NCBI RefSeq assembly: GCF_963678635.1 | Contig: NC_087063.1 | Coordinates: 18,829,814-18,893,813 of the forward strand | DNA: 64,000 nt | Direction: 5' to 3' | From: Symsagittifera roscoffensis | Lineage: Eukaryota; Xenacoelomorpha; Acoela; Convolutidae | Shown here: in pieces, positions 42,387 to 53,897 of the stretch | How the letters are laid out: the number at the start of each line of letters is the position of its first letter | Position numbering within the stretch: position 1 is the stretch's first letter | Notes under the pieces: generated by a model | Databases searched by the model: none | What the model saw: the letters and a program-made list of their open reading frames with translations, nothing else | What the model was told of the DNA's origin: nothing | Position numbers and translations under genes: made by a program

Positions 42387-43230
42387 TTGTCATTTGAATT
42401 AGAGTCTGACAAACCAGTTTTGCCAGAGATAGAGCAATTGAGAGGTAAGATACGTGAGAGAGAGTTTGACTGGCTAAGGGCAGTTTTAAATCTTAACGCG
42501 GACGCTTTTTCAAAACATAAAGCGTATCATGGTTGTTGTAATTTCGAACTAGAAGAAGGCACCGCTCCCCACAGAGAGGTTGCAAGGCACATGAAACCTC
42601 ACAAATTGGAAGCGTGCCGAGATGGAAGTTTTGCTCGAATACGATATGATAGAAAACTCAAAGTCACCTTGGGCTTGTGGAGTTGTCATGGCTACAAAAA
42701 AGTGGACAAAAAAGTTTCTGTTGCGACTTTCGCTACCTCAACGCGGTGATCATAAAGTACGCTTACCCAATACCACGTTTAGACGAGAGCCCCTCGTGAC
42801 TTGGCGGTGACAAGTTTTTCACTACACTGGATCTGGGTTGTGCTTTCTGGCAGGTTCCTCTGCGAAAGAAGGACAGAGAAAGATTGGATTTTCATGTGAA
42901 TTGGGCTTGTACCAATGGGAGAGGATGCCCTTCGGCTTATGCAATGCCGCGGCGACCTTTCAGAGACTGGTGGCTCAGGCTTCGACCAGAGTAACGAAAC
43001 AGTACGGTTATCTCGTGATGTGATACGTGGATGACCTGTTCATAGCGACACATCGACAGACTCGATGAGGTCTTCGTCTGTATGAAGAGAGCCGACTTGA
43101 AATGCAAACCATCGAAATGTGAGATTCTTGGGGACTCAATCAAGTACCTGGAAGAATGGTAGATAGGCATGGCGTGAGGCCGGATCCGGATGCGGTGGAG
43201 GCCATGTTAACGTGGAAGGCCCCCAAAGCG
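42387..43230 (+). pseudogene. Reverse transcriptase, Ty3/gypsy type, multiply frameshifted
   Basis: Pieces in different frames give the full RT order: EYDMIENSKSPWACGVVM, a CDFRYLNAV block, LDLGCAFWQVPL, GLYQWERMPFGLCNAAATF, YVDDLFIAT (catalytic Asp pair, about 43,024-43,035), then CKPSKCEIL. The codon just before YVDD is TGA, so the protein would stop one residue before its active site. At least three frameshifts precede that. RT copies the element RNA into DNA; this copy cannot. Confidence 0.78.
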
Positions 43231-43849
43231 GACACGCAGCTCATGAGCTTCCTGTGATTTGCCAATTACTACCGCGAGTTCATAAGAGGATACGCAGACA
43301 AGGTGTACCCAATGCAGCAACTAATGCGCAACAAAGGGAAGAAATTCGAATGGAATGAAAGAGCTCAGGAAGCCTTCGAGAATATAAAGCGGGAACTGTG
43401 CCACGGAGAAAGGCATGTACGTTCTCGACACTGATTCTTCAGTGGTAGCCATTTCAGAAATACTGCATCAGGAGCAAGAATGGAATGGTAGAACAGTTCT
43501 CCGTCCCATTGCATATGGCAGTAACGTGTTGAGCGAAACTAAAATGAAATATGGTGCACCAAAAGCAGAAATGTTTGCGGTAGTCACATTTGTGGAAAAG
43601 TACCGCGCATACTTCGGGAGCGCTCCCTTTAAGTTGCGTGTGAATAACAGAGACCTATCCTGGTTGAACACATTCTCGATAGACCAGAGTTATATTGGTC
43701 GTTGGATAGTCAGGTTGAACGGCTACCACATGATAATTGAGCACAAGATGCGTGATAAGCACCAAAGTGCTGACAGCCTCGGTATGAAAAGCGAGTTTTA
43801 TGAAAAACTGGAGCAGAAGCATGCCAATCAGGCGGAAAACAAGCAATGA
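43231..43849 (+). pseudogene. RT connection and RNase H domain
   Basis: First piece: FANYYREFIRGYADKVYPM and KKFEWNERAQEAFENIKRELC, the usual Ty3 connection. After a frameshift near 43,400: YVLDTDSSVVAISEILHQ, a PIAYGSNVLSETKMKYGAPKAEMFA stretch and FKLRVNNRDLSWL, the RNase H-like fold typical of Ty3/gypsy (catalytic Asp of DTDSS, Glu of KAEMFA, Asp of NRDL). The open stretch runs to 43,849. Confidence 0.75.
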
Positions 43850-43888
43850 TCCTCGTTTCTGGACAAAAAGACTTATAAAGCACTTCCC

Positions 43889-44939
43889 ATGACGAGATGG
43901 TTGGACAAGTCAGGACATTCAATTCAAAACGACCTTTTATGTAAAAACGACCAGGTGCCCTCAAATCTGTTGCTACGTTTGAACCTGGTCCAACAGGAAC
44001 TCTCTGGTATGAATATAAACAGCCTCTCATTGCTATATAGAACGGTGCAGGTCACGCCACAATTGATGCGGATGCTTGGTGGATTAATGGAGAGAGAAGT
44101 GACCAGAGATGACCCCGAATGGGCAGTAGCCATGGCATCGCTGCTTGTCAGTGAGAAGATACGGATAAAACAATCAAGAAGCCAACACCGAGAAAACGAA
44201 AGGGGTTGTAGGATGGTAGTTTAGCAACTGGTATCCTCGACTCCTCAAAGCGTTTTGGTGAGAACATCATACAGGGAAAAAAGAAAAGAGATCGGAACTC
44301 AGAACAAGACAGTCAGTTTTGAGGAACCTGATAAAGAATGGATAGAAGTTGAATCGGAAAACCCGGGGCAAGAGCATTTGTCCGGGGAGTCGGATGTTGA
44401 AGAAAAAGGTCATGTAAATGAACAAGACCAGACGGACAAAAGTTTGTCTGGGAGTTTAGATGGATGAGCAGAACGTTCAATTCGGAACCTGCCGTGGAGG
44501 CGTGCTCCGTGACAAACTCATCAGTTGACGACACCTATAGGAATTCAAAGAATGACATCTACTCAGACAGGAACTCGAGCACAGGATCAGAAAGGTCAGA
44601 AATAGCGATACACACATTACTAGTAGAGACTCGGGCAAGAGACTTGGACAGGGAAGTATGCCAAGACCCTGACAGTGATCGCTACCTGGTACCCAGTAAA
44701 AGAGTCTTTGACAACGCAGCGGATGACATGGAAATCATAGAGTGTCGAAGCGTTCGATGAGCTTGTTACCGCAGAAGGAAGCAGTCAGGGCTGGCCTTCA
44801 ACCGTTCAGACAAGAGACAGAGCCATTGGCGAAGATTTGGTGCGTTAAGATGAAGTATAAACAGTTACCTGAGGATCATGAAGACATATTTGAAAGCAAG
44901 ATACAGACTCTCGGACTTACTAGGAGCGCAGAGAACTGA
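43889..44939 (+). pseudogene. pol spacer between RNase H and integrase, unidentified
   Basis: Open pieces at 43,889-44,224, 44,255-44,467, 44,464-44,760 and 44,742-44,939. The first is helical (LLLRLNLVQQELSGMNINSLSLL), the next acidic and Ser/Glu-rich, and the third contains IHTLLVETRARDLDREV and DPDSDRYLVPS. Ty3 elements normally have little between RNase H and integrase, so a spacer of about 1 kb is unusual. No domain recognised. Confidence 0.45.
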
Positions 44940-45059
44940 CCACATGACCAGCAACTTGAAAAAATGGATCGAGAATGGGGCACCAGAATAAGGAAAGGAT
45001 AGTACCGAACCTTGAGACAATATTATAACAGAAAGAGACAAGGTTAAATCTGAACAAGG

Positions 45060-45930
45060 ATGGCATCGTTGCTTGCAAAAAAAAAGAGAAGAGGACAAGA
45101 TCTTGTGCAAATACAACGCGATAGTTCAGATTTGTTCAGATCATATGATCAGATGGGCCACCAAGGAATCGATAAAGTATACCAGAGGATCTTGAAATGC
45201 TTCGAATGGCCTGCAATGAAAGAGGCATGGGAGAAGTGGGTGATAGCAGGTCTGTCATGCCAACAGATTAAAAATCCCAGAAAACTACGTTTTCCATTAC
45301 AGTCGATAGAGTCATCTGAGTTCAATGAGGAGGTACAGATCGATCACCAGAAGATATGCATGACAGACAGTGGCTACAATCAGGTTCTGATGATGATCGA
45401 TCACTTCACAAAGTATGCATAGGCCATGCCCTGTATAACTGCCTCAGCCGAAGAGACATGCGATCATCTGTTCAATACATGGATAGCAAGGCATGGATGT
45501 CCAATGACATTCCAATCGGACAATAAAACAGCAGCTTTCGTAGGAGAACTTACCAAGGAGCTCACGAGACGTTGAATGGACATGAAATGTTTTTGCCTTT
45601 GACTTTCTTTTATCCAGAGTATGGAGGAAGGAAAACATTGCCACAAGTCTATGTTAGGGACGTGATCAGACATCAGCAAGAGCTGAAAGATTTGTGTAGA
45701 CACAATACGCACCAAGCCCAGGCGAGGCAGAGGAAAAGGTTTGACAAGAAGGCAGCTGGTGCAAAACTTACTCACTGGGATACTACGTGTGGGTTTTTCA
45801 GAACGTTATACCACCAAAAGGAACGATGTAACTCCTAAAGAAGTGGAGGGGACCGTTCATGACAACGGAAGTGCATCAGGAGGGTTGTTTTTACAGACGG
45901 AGTACCGGCCGAGCTGCGCATTTTGAGAAC
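45060..45930 (+). pseudogene. Integrase with internal deletion
   Basis: Zinc-binding region GHQGIDKVYQRILK to GLSCQQIK keeps one His and one Cys of the expected HHCC pairs; the others appear as Tyr and Gly. The core follows: EVQIDHQK (first catalytic Asp, about 45,343), a TAG at 45,420, then in frame TFQSDN (second Asp, about 45,517). At about 45,570 the sequence jumps from GELTKELTRR to a much later block, removing the region that should hold the catalytic Glu. The C-terminal part (LPQVYVRDVIRHQQELKDL, ARQRKRFDKKAAG, VWVFQ-like) follows. Integrase inserts the DNA copy; this one is dead. Confidence 0.75.
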
Positions 45931-46566
45931 ATTAAGCCACACAACCCATCCACAGATGACTGGTGTATACCTTAAGACGTGGAGGAGGGCGATTGTCTGA
46001 TGATGGACTCTGCTTGCGAGGTCCATGAGAAAGAAACCAGGGAAAAGAACGATGGAAATGAGGCTCTAGAATAAGAGATTAGTCCGCCGCTGGACCTGAA
46101 TCCTAATGAAATAATTGAGGCGGAAGACGAAACCTTACCCAATGCGGAAGAAATCTGGGAAAACCGCGAGCAGACGGAACTGCCAAAAAACAGTGAACCG
46201 AGTCCACCCTTTTCAATGCAGACAAGGCAAAGTGACAGGACAGGAAACGCAAAGAAATATAATCCTTACGGAGACGACTCCGTGGTGGACAAGATAGACC
46301 TGGAAAAGAAAGTGGAAGACCTAGTGGGCCTAGAGGAAATACTATAGTCACAGGATCTAGACATTGTCGATGGGCAAGACAAGAAGTGGAACGCCGATCG
46401 ATATGAGCCTGAAGTGGAATTTGACGACGAGCAGCAGCAGTCGTACGAAGAAGAATTAACGAACCTGATCGTCTTGGATTGGTTGAACGAAATGACATCA
46501 GACCCAGTAGAAACGAGTGTCACGATTCAGAACGTAGACTGCGAGAGCATACATAAAGAATGTTAA
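45931..46566 (+). pseudogene. Acidic tail after integrase
   Basis: Reading through stops gives a very acidic stretch: PPLDLNPNEIIEAEDETLP, then KKYNPYGDDSVVDKIDLEKK and PEVEFDDEQQQSYEEEL. Low complexity. It is probably the C-terminal tail of pol; no chromodomain seen. Confidence 0.4.
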
Positions 46567-46954
46567 AGATGATCCTTCATGGACAGCCCAGGAAGGGCAA
46601 TTACTCATTCATGCGTCCAACCTTAACTTAAAATCTGGTATGCGATCGACGATTTACCCACACTGAAAAACAATTAGTGAAAAAAATTAAAAACTGCGAG
46701 AGAAAGAGGCAACCTAGAAGCAGAAACAGACGAAGGCCCTAAGGAATCAGACGTAGAGAGAGTAGTAGAGTCATATTTTAACTTGCCATATGAATACTCA
46801 AGGAGCATTATACTAATAGATAGCGACTTTATACTTTCAGACAGGACGTGTGCGATAACGATTACCGCCGACATGAGTTTTAGAACAGCGTTAGCATTAG
46901 ACTTTAAGAGGGAATATAAAAACCTAGAATTTTGTGGAAGCAAAGATCAGGAAT

Positions 46955-47258
46955 AGGAGGTGTAGCAGCTTTGCCTCCGGCGGCTTCGCAAACAGCAGGA
47001 AAGTACTTATACATCATGGTGGCGAGGGCAACGGAAAAGCAGCATGTGGACCCTGAAGATTTGGTTCTGTCCCTGACGAGACTGAGAGACTTCTTGGTGG
47101 AGAGGGGGTGAAAGAACTCTCGCTTCCAGTGTACGACCCAAACCGAGGACGACTGCATCCTCGGGACCTGTATGCGCTGATCCATGTGACCTTTACTGAT
47201 ACCAACATAGAAGTGTATTTACATAAGAAGTACTATTTGAGTATAGGCCGAGTGTAGG
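46955..47258 (+). pseudogene. Small coding remnant between pol and the extra ORF
   Basis: Reads KYLYIMVARATEKQHVDPEDLVLSL, RLRDFLVERG, then after a TGA, VYDPNRGRLHPRDLYALIHVTF and VYLHKKYYLSIGRV with a stop at 47,258. The even composition and the lack of other stops suggest a real, once-translated segment. Not identified. Confidence 0.4.
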
Positions 47259-47596
47259 TCGACTGTGTAATGTGTTATGTTGTTATGTTATTAGGACCTT
47301 GGGTTTGGAAGATTAGTGACCACGAATGCTCGAACGATAATTTTAAGAGTAGATCCAAAAAGTGGACTGTCCACTCTTAGATCAAGTTCCAAGTTTTTAG
47401 AACTGGATTGGTTTTTAATGTATCCTAATATCAAAATCTTCTTATCCCACTGTTTTTAGATCAATTTTAAAATAATTTTGGAGCAATGTTGACAGATGTG
47501 ATTGTCGTGACCTTATTTCTAGATCCTGCTTGATCAATTTAATCTTTGAACTTCAACCTTGTGAAATCAACTTATCGAATTCAATAATCAAGAATT
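47259..47596 (+). other. Non-coding spacer between pol and the extra ORF
   Basis: AT-rich, stops in all frames. This is where a subgenomic promoter or splice acceptor for the extra ORF would be expected. Nothing specific seen. Confidence 0.4.
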
Positions 47597-48573
47597 GGTG
47601 GATTTGGCCGAGGTGTACGTAGGGCCAGTCATAGACGAGCCTTATCGTAGGCTAATGGAAACCGACTATGCCCAGGATGACCCAGAGGTGGCCATGTGAA
47701 CTGCTGCTCGGACCACCCCACGGATGTCTTGCTGATGGAGGCTTGGGGCGAACAAGGAGTGCTGGATTGATTGCTCAAGTCTGCATGTTATGCGATGGAG
47801 AAACGGAGCTCTCTCGGGAAACGACTTGGGGCACGAACCCAATGTGGGTACCACATGGACGTAGCAGCCTCGAGAGATTCCTCTCCCAGACAGGCCTGGC
47901 TCTGGTTTGAGGAGTAGAACTCGAGCTTTCATCGGGAAATGAGTAGCGAGGCTACCTCGTCTAGCTCACAATTGAAAACTGCGGTGCTTGCCCAGAGCAG
48001 AAATAGAATTGCAGACGAATGAAACTATGGAACATCTGAACGAGACGAAAGACGAACTGGAGCGGGTGAGAAAAATCTTGCTCAGAAGTGAGGAAGATTG
48101 AGATTCGTGGACGAGACTGTTCGAGGACTGCATCAAGAAATAAGGAGAGGATATAAAACGCTTGAGACAACAATATAACGATCCTTCTTGCAGGGATGTT
48201 TCCTCGTGGACAGTCTCCGATGGAGCTTCTGACGCCTCGCAAACTGAGTCAGACATTAGAAATGCAAGTCCCAACAGCACCCGGTAGAGTGATGGTCCCG
48301 GATCCATGTGACACCCGGGGTGATCCAGTCCTGGAACGAACCATGTAACCGCTGGTGGAAGTCAATAGTCCAGTCGTGGCCGACAGGAGTGTGCCAGGTT
48401 CCGGTGTGACTGCACTCTACGGAACAATCGATGATACCGGCAGAGTGGAGCTCTCCGCAGAAGTTATGAAGAAAACACGAGCTGCTACCTTAACGAAATC
48501 AACCAAAAACCACACAAACGTCCGACAGAAAGATAAGGAAAATGCCTATGAAGAAGTTGTCGCGTGTATTTGA
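47597..48573 (+). pseudogene. Extra ORF (plus copy), N-terminal part
   Basis: Begins about VDLAEVYVGPVIDEPYRRLM (first stop at 47,697), then decayed charged sequence. From 48,195 it aligns with minus segment 1: FPRGQSPMELLTP, GRVMVPDPCDTRGDPV, VPGSGVTALYGTIDDTG. It shows that the minus copy's missing start lies in a charged, helical region of some 150-200 residues. Confidence 0.5.
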
Positions 48574-49156
48574 CATGCAGAAAAACAATGAAACTAAAAA
48601 CAGCTTCACAGGAGTCCCGGAGACGGATATGCGTGCATGTTTCAACCGATCGACGTGCAGCAACCACCTCTTGGAACGTCGCATTTGATATTGGGCAAAA
48701 GTCTAGTGAGAGTTTTGCAAAACTTGAGGACATCGTGGATCACTACGATGATGGCAACCGGAGGCGCCACAGTAGCCCAGTTTTATCGGATGGTGGAATT
48801 GATGAACCCGGGCAGATAATGATTCTAATAGGCATAAACAACATGTCCAGGAGCTCGGATGCGGAAGGAGCTCAATCGGAGTCAATGCTGGTATGCCTGT
48901 TTACCATAGTGCGGCAAAAGTTTCAGTGCGCGGTACTGACCGTTTGCACCACACCGATGAGCACGAGAACAACGTAGTCCACAGGAAGAAGGCACAAAGA
49001 AAGAGTCGTTAGATGGAACAACGTTGTGCGAAATCTGGCATGTCACAATGCTGGACGAATGAACTTAATGGACTCGGAGCATGAGCTGAGTGCTCTGGAT
49101 TAGGCCAGATTTACCACTGATGGCGTACACTTTGACAGTATAGAAGGACAAGGCTG
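48574..49156 (+). pseudogene. Extra ORF (plus copy), SGNH-like domain
   Basis: Pieces give GTSHLILGKSLVRVLQNL (block I with Lys for Asp of GDSL; Ser kept), ATGGATVAQFYRM (block II), IMILIGINNMSRSSD (block III, Ile for Thr; Asn kept), CAVLTVCTTPMSTRT, and TDGVHFDSIEGQGW (block V, Asp and His kept). The frame through CAVLTVC is intact here where the minus copy has a one-base deletion. At least two frameshifts elsewhere. Confidence 0.6.
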
Positions 49157-49157
49157 G

Positions 49158-49526
49158 ATGAACCATGTCTTCCAGGAGCGACTGGATGAGTTAGAAGTTG
49201 AACTATTCGACACTGGAGCAATCAAGAGAGAAGAAACGACAAACGTGCCGACGATTTCGACCATTGTGCCTCCTAATCTGGAGACACGCCTGAGATCAGT
49301 CCCAGCCGTGCCACAAGTAATGCAGAGCTCAAGCGAGCAAGAACAGAGGCCCGACGTATTGGATCGACTGGGTGAAGCACCAGTGAGGAGGACTATTCAT
49401 CTCCGACGAAGATTGGGACCAGTCAATCAAACGGCGGATACGATCTCAGGCACCTCCAGATCTGAGATAACGACGAGTACGAGCAGAGAGGAGCGACCTC
49501 AGGATAGAAATTCCCTGATGTGGTGA
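49158..49526 (+). pseudogene. Extra ORF (plus copy), linker after SGNH domain
   Basis: 122 codons: HVFQERLDELEVELFDTGAI, VPPNLETRLRSVPAVP, RLGEAPVRRTIHLRRRLGP, then a Thr/Ser-rich run. Matches minus segment 2 almost block for block. Confidence 0.5.
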
Positions 49527-49650
49527 AAACCGATACGTCCCCGTGGTATGTTTACAAACAAGATCTAATGAAGCTGAACCTTCAGAAAGTAAGATTTGCA
49601 GCTGATGCGATGAGAATGTTGAATGCCGCGAGGCTATCAGTAAATGGATC

Positions 49651-50344
49651 ATGGGAGTGGACAGGTTGATAGCAATCGGAATTAACTTCAGCTCTACGGC
49701 AGCATTACAGTTTGTTCACCTTGAGCGACTGCCCTTAAACAACACCATGGGTCCCGTGAATGCCAGACCTTTGCAATATGTAAGAATGAATCATAGTGAG
49801 CAGAACAAAGAAGAAAGACCAGGCAGATTTTTGGCCAGTAGAGCACCAATGGGCATTATGTGAAGGTGTTTAAGCAAGTGGGAGCACCTCCGGCTCCTGT
49901 GAAAGAAAGAGCCTATCCGAAATTAGTATCCCAAGGAGGTGATGCTGAAAAATATTGTATGTTGAAACTTCGAGTAGTTGAGACCATCTTCGACAGCATT
50001 GCGGTTTGCTGACCTTCAGCGAATGCCCTTAAACAACACCAAGGGTCCCGTGAATGCCAGCCCTTTGCAATATGTAAGAATGAATCATAGTGAGCAGAAC
50101 AGAGAAGAGAGACCAGGCAGATTTTTGGCCAGTAGAAAAAGCCTATCCGAAGATAGTAGCCCAAGGAGGTGACGCTGAAAGATATGGCACGTTGAAATTT
50201 CGAGTAGTCGAGATCATTTTCGTAGCGTACGACAAAGCAGAGAAGAGGGAAGCGAAAATGTTGGTGATTGCGAGCTCGGACTTCGTGCATACCTCTAAGT
50301 CCTTGTTTTGGCCCGACGCAATAAGGTTTCAGCCCGGTCATTGA
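49651..50344 (+). pseudogene. Extra ORF (plus copy), second putative SGNH-like region with internal tandem duplication
   Basis: 49,651-49,863 and 49,978-50,344 both encode AALQF/TALRF..LPLNNT.GPVNA..LQYVRMNHSEQN..ERPGRF. The repeated DNA is about 49,695-49,994 and 49,995-50,222; the second copy lacks about 75 bp. The minus copy has this sequence once, so the duplication happened in this copy. After it, MLVIASSDFVHTSKSLFWPD corresponds to the NSD-L motif of minus segment 3. Confidence 0.55.
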
Positions 50345-51600
50345 ACACCTGCATAATAGTGGCCTTCTGAGCATACTCAGAGGGCCTACAATGGCGGAAT
50401 TTGCAGTGTGGCCAGCAATCAAAGACCTGCTGGAATCCATGTACGAGATTACGGATGCGTTAAATGAAGGCGGATTCCAGAAGATAACGTCAAAGCCAGT
50501 GTTCGCGTTGTCTCCGGTTTATGCACACCTCCCGGGTGGTTTAAAGTTTGTTTGTGCAAAATAGCGCTACTCTCAGAAGGTAAATACGATCATACCTGCC
50601 CCAAATCGCGAAGTGGAGGCGAGGAATCTGAGGCCACTTCGATCAAAATTGCCTGCAGTATGGTCAAATATCTCAAAGGCTATGAGATGATTCAAGGATC
50701 ATTCGCTACACATGCTGGTTTGGATGAAGTGTTGGGATTGGAATTGTCCAATTTCAGCAACAGCTCAAGCTGAAGCGAGGAATCGGCGATGATTACCGAG
50801 TGATACTGGGAATTTCTAATGTTATGTGGCTTAGAGAAATGGAGCTCAAGTAAGACGGAGAAAAGAGGCAGAACGACAAAGAAACGAAAGCTCACTTGGA
50901 TGGTATGGTATTACGAACGAAGCCAGAGGCGAACAGGTGGCGGCACTTGACCACTCGAATAGCAGCATTGGGCATGGACGCTTTCGATAGAGGCCCAGCG
51001 ATGATCACAAATACTCACGCCTACCTAGTGAAAGAATTGAATTTAGCGGACAATGCAGAAGAAAATTCAGCAGAAATCAAAGACAGTATGTGGCAGATAA
51101 CACTCGAGGCCTTCTGGACACAGAGCGTGAGAGGAGAAGAAGGTTTTGAGAGGACGGATAACATGTTAGAAGGGTTGGATGCAGGAAGGACCGCGTCTTT
51201 CCTGGCGAAAATCTACCCGTGACTCTCTAAAGGAATTCTTCAAAGCAGTTACGGAATTATCTATCGTCGTGAGCCTGGGACTGTTTGTGACGTTCGGAGC
51301 AGAAAATTTTGTTAAAAAACCAGCAGTGCTGCTCACTGAAGGAGTAAACAATCTCCGACTGGATGGACTCCTGACCTTAATTGCGATCCCATTCCAACTA
51401 AACGACTTAAGCCTAGCTATGAGGACAGAACCCTCAGCGCTGATCAGGGGCGTCAGCGAGTTTGAGACGACGATATACGGTCCAGCAGTGACGTTCGCAT
51501 TCTCAGATGCGAAAGTGGACTATGGAAGGTCGATGTTGCACCTGAATCGAAGTGATCCCAAAACTCTTGAATTTGAGACCCTATGACAAAACGAAGGGCG
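50345..51600 (+). pseudogene. Extra ORF (plus copy), segments equivalent to minus segments 3-5
   Basis: Pieces 50,552-50,773 (ALLSEGKYD, LDEVLGLELSNFS), 50,896-51,222 (GMVLRTKPEANRWRHL, LEAFWTQSVRGEEG) and 51,179-51,586 (LGLFVTFGAENFV, LSLAMRTEPSALIRG, TIYGPAVTFAFSD). CGA is kept at about 50,796 where the minus copy has TGA. A stretch present in minus segments 4-5 (36,120-35,990) is deleted near 51,390. Confidence 0.5.
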
Positions 51601-52700
51601 AGATGGCTAGAATTCTTCGTCTAATAGTCCCATTCCAGGAGTTGAGAAAAAAAACTGAAGACTGGGCGACTATAAAAAGCTGCCAGAAGAAATACCTGAA
51701 TTTCCTTCAATTCGAAAGCTGTTGCTCAGAATAGACTCCGTGGTGCAAACTCCCAGGTTGAGAGCCGTCGAGAACAACGAAAGAAGGATGGCAAAATTCT
51801 CTGAATCGTTGGACCCGAGCTTTGTAGGCAGAAATGCTGCCGTGCTGCTATACACGCAGTTTGCATATGTGGATGAGTCGACGATGAGAAGGATTAGCAC
51901 TGCCGAAACGTGGAAGATTCGACAGACTTGCCAGGTTTTAGTCTTGCCAGATGCAGCTCTCCTGACAAGACTAAAACCACAGCAATAAAACTTTCGATGT
52001 TTCTCCACGTAGAAGAAGAATAGAAGCCGCAGCCCGAGTATCTTTCTTGGGAACCTTGCCAGAAGAAGAGTGGTAAGTTCACCGCAGGGATCATGAAAAC
52101 AGAACAGGTTGCAAAATGGAAAGAGTAGCTTTCATGGAAGAGGTCTGGACCGTCGTGCAGTGCTAAGGGACCCAGTCGATGTTGAAAGCAGGTCCCAACA
52201 GACCACTCATGTGGGAGATCCTTGATAAGTTGGACGAATGAGAAGGGAGAACGAGTGAGCTATTGATTGATTTGGCCATTGATGAAAGTGCAGTCAACTC
52301 TCCAATCAAGGCGACGCAGCAGAAAGAAAGCGAGGAAGTCGTGTAACTGTCCAGAAATCAAAAGGGAACGATAAGATCGAAAATGATGATTGATAAGATC
52401 AACGACATGAAGATGAAACTAGGTAGCAAAGTGACGTTAAGGAAAACTGGGAAGACCAAGTTGATTCTGAGATCTCAGCAAATGCTGTCAACTCAGCCAA
52501 ACGAAAGCATGTTGAAGATGTCATGGATATGGGGCAAAGTGATGACAGGTTGCCTGACACGTCCAGAACGTTGACCGACTCATTGCAGGAATAAGATCAG
52601 CCAGTTACACGACCAATAGGAGTGACCGCAACCTGACTGAAGCTAGTCTCGAACTGGAAATGCTCAGCCAATGTGGTGAAAGTACCCTACGGGGTTTTAG
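51601..52700 (+). pseudogene. Extra ORF (plus copy), segments equivalent to minus segments 5-7
   Basis: 51,722-51,988 holds LLRIDSVVQTPRLRAVENNE, MAKFSESLDPSFVGRNAAVL. The long acidic middle of minus segment 6 is mostly deleted around 51,985-52,020. It resumes with EEEW-like sequence and 52,383-52,574 (MIDKINDMKMKLGSK, then after a frameshift DMGQSDDRLPDTSRTLTD). Confidence 0.45.
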
Positions 52701-52713
52701 ATTTGTTTGATGT

Positions 52714-53091
52714 ATGACGGGATTCACGATGGGAGAGTATGACACGGAAGAAAGAAAACGGCCGAAGGAAGAGAACGTGCTCTTGATGACCAGTCTGAGA
52801 GACCCTGTGATCTGTGAAGGAGTGGCTGTAGCGTGTGCAAAACGGAGATATGCTCTCTGTTTCTTCCGGTTCATGTTGGAACAAATGTCGGTACCAGCGC
52901 TGAATACTTGTGCAAGAAAGCTGATGGAAGACAGTGAGATAGCGAAGACCTTGCTCTTACAAGCACTACTGGACATTCATCAAAGCAAGCCAATGCGGGT
53001 GAACATGAAAGAACCCGTAGAACTGGAACTATTGAAGAAGATCGATGAAATCCGAAGATTCTCGAACAAGAAGCTTAGGCTCACGAAATAA
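52714..53091 (+). pseudogene. Extra ORF (plus copy), RRDA-CF-R motif region
   Basis: 125 codons: GEYDTEERKRPKEENVLLM, CAKRRYALCFFRFMLEQMSVPALNTC, then IHQSKPMRVNMKEPVELELL. Corresponds to minus segment 8; the FEE-MRT motif that should precede it has been lost here. Confidence 0.5.
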
Positions 53092-53156
53092 TCAATGGGG
53101 ACACTGCTGAAGTCCAATGAATACTGTGGACGATCAGAAAGAAGTCATACCATTAT

Positions 53157-53897
53157 GTGTCTGGACTTGTCGAAATGACATATAATCCTTTCATCAATGA
53201 GGACATACGTAATTGTTACTTCGATTACGAACAAGCGGTGTTGCTGAGATCCTGGTCGTCAAGTATTTCAAAGATAAGGAGCATTGCCAATCAGCAAGTT
53301 AAACTGGGACTTGTATTGGAAGAAAAGGTGACAACATCTTCCATACCGAAATCTGATAACCAAGTGGAATTTGGATTGGTTTTCTCAGATTAGTTACTGA
53401 CAACGAGCCTGATGGTGGTGTGGGAGTTGATGAAACCATCATGGTGCCCGAAGTTAAGTGCTGATTCCATATTAAGAGCGACCCAGAATGTTCAAAAGGG
53501 ACTAAAGGCAGGTTGCAATTTACGCGACCTCAACATCATCTACAACTTGATGACTACAGCGTCTAGGAGCAACCGAGAGAAAATTGTAGAGCTGCCTGGC
53601 TGGGGACCAGAAGACTGGGTCAAACCTGGTAGCTGTCTGGTAAAAGTCTGTGGACTAGAAGTTTATATGTATGAAGATCTTGACTGCATGAAAACACTTG
53701 CGAAACAGCATAAGCAATTGATGGTGTTCGGAAATATAGTGATGGAAGCAGAACTAATCGCCGATTGTCATAGAGGAATTGAAGAGAATCTAGTGAATGC
53801 ACTAGGAGTCTACTGCAAGTTTGGTTCTTTAGAATCACTATTGAATCTAGTCACAGCCATCAGTGTAGAAATGTTTCCGGGAGTGTTACAAACTTAA
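53157..53897 (+). pseudogene. Extra ORF (plus copy), Cys-containing block
   Basis: 53,157-53,393 and 53,412-53,897 are in the same frame, separated by TAG. Contains SIANQQVKLGLVLEEKV, GWGPEDWVKPGSCLVKVCGL, DLDCMKTLAKQHKQL and YCKFGSLESLLNLVTAISVEMF. Equivalent to minus segments 9 and the start of 10. Longest single open run of this copy (161 codons). Confidence 0.5.

Noticed and set aside
46103-46523. Minus-strand ORFs of 85 and 131 codons
   Set aside because: Antisense shadows of the acidic pol tail; Ser-rich because the sense strand is Glu/Asp-rich.
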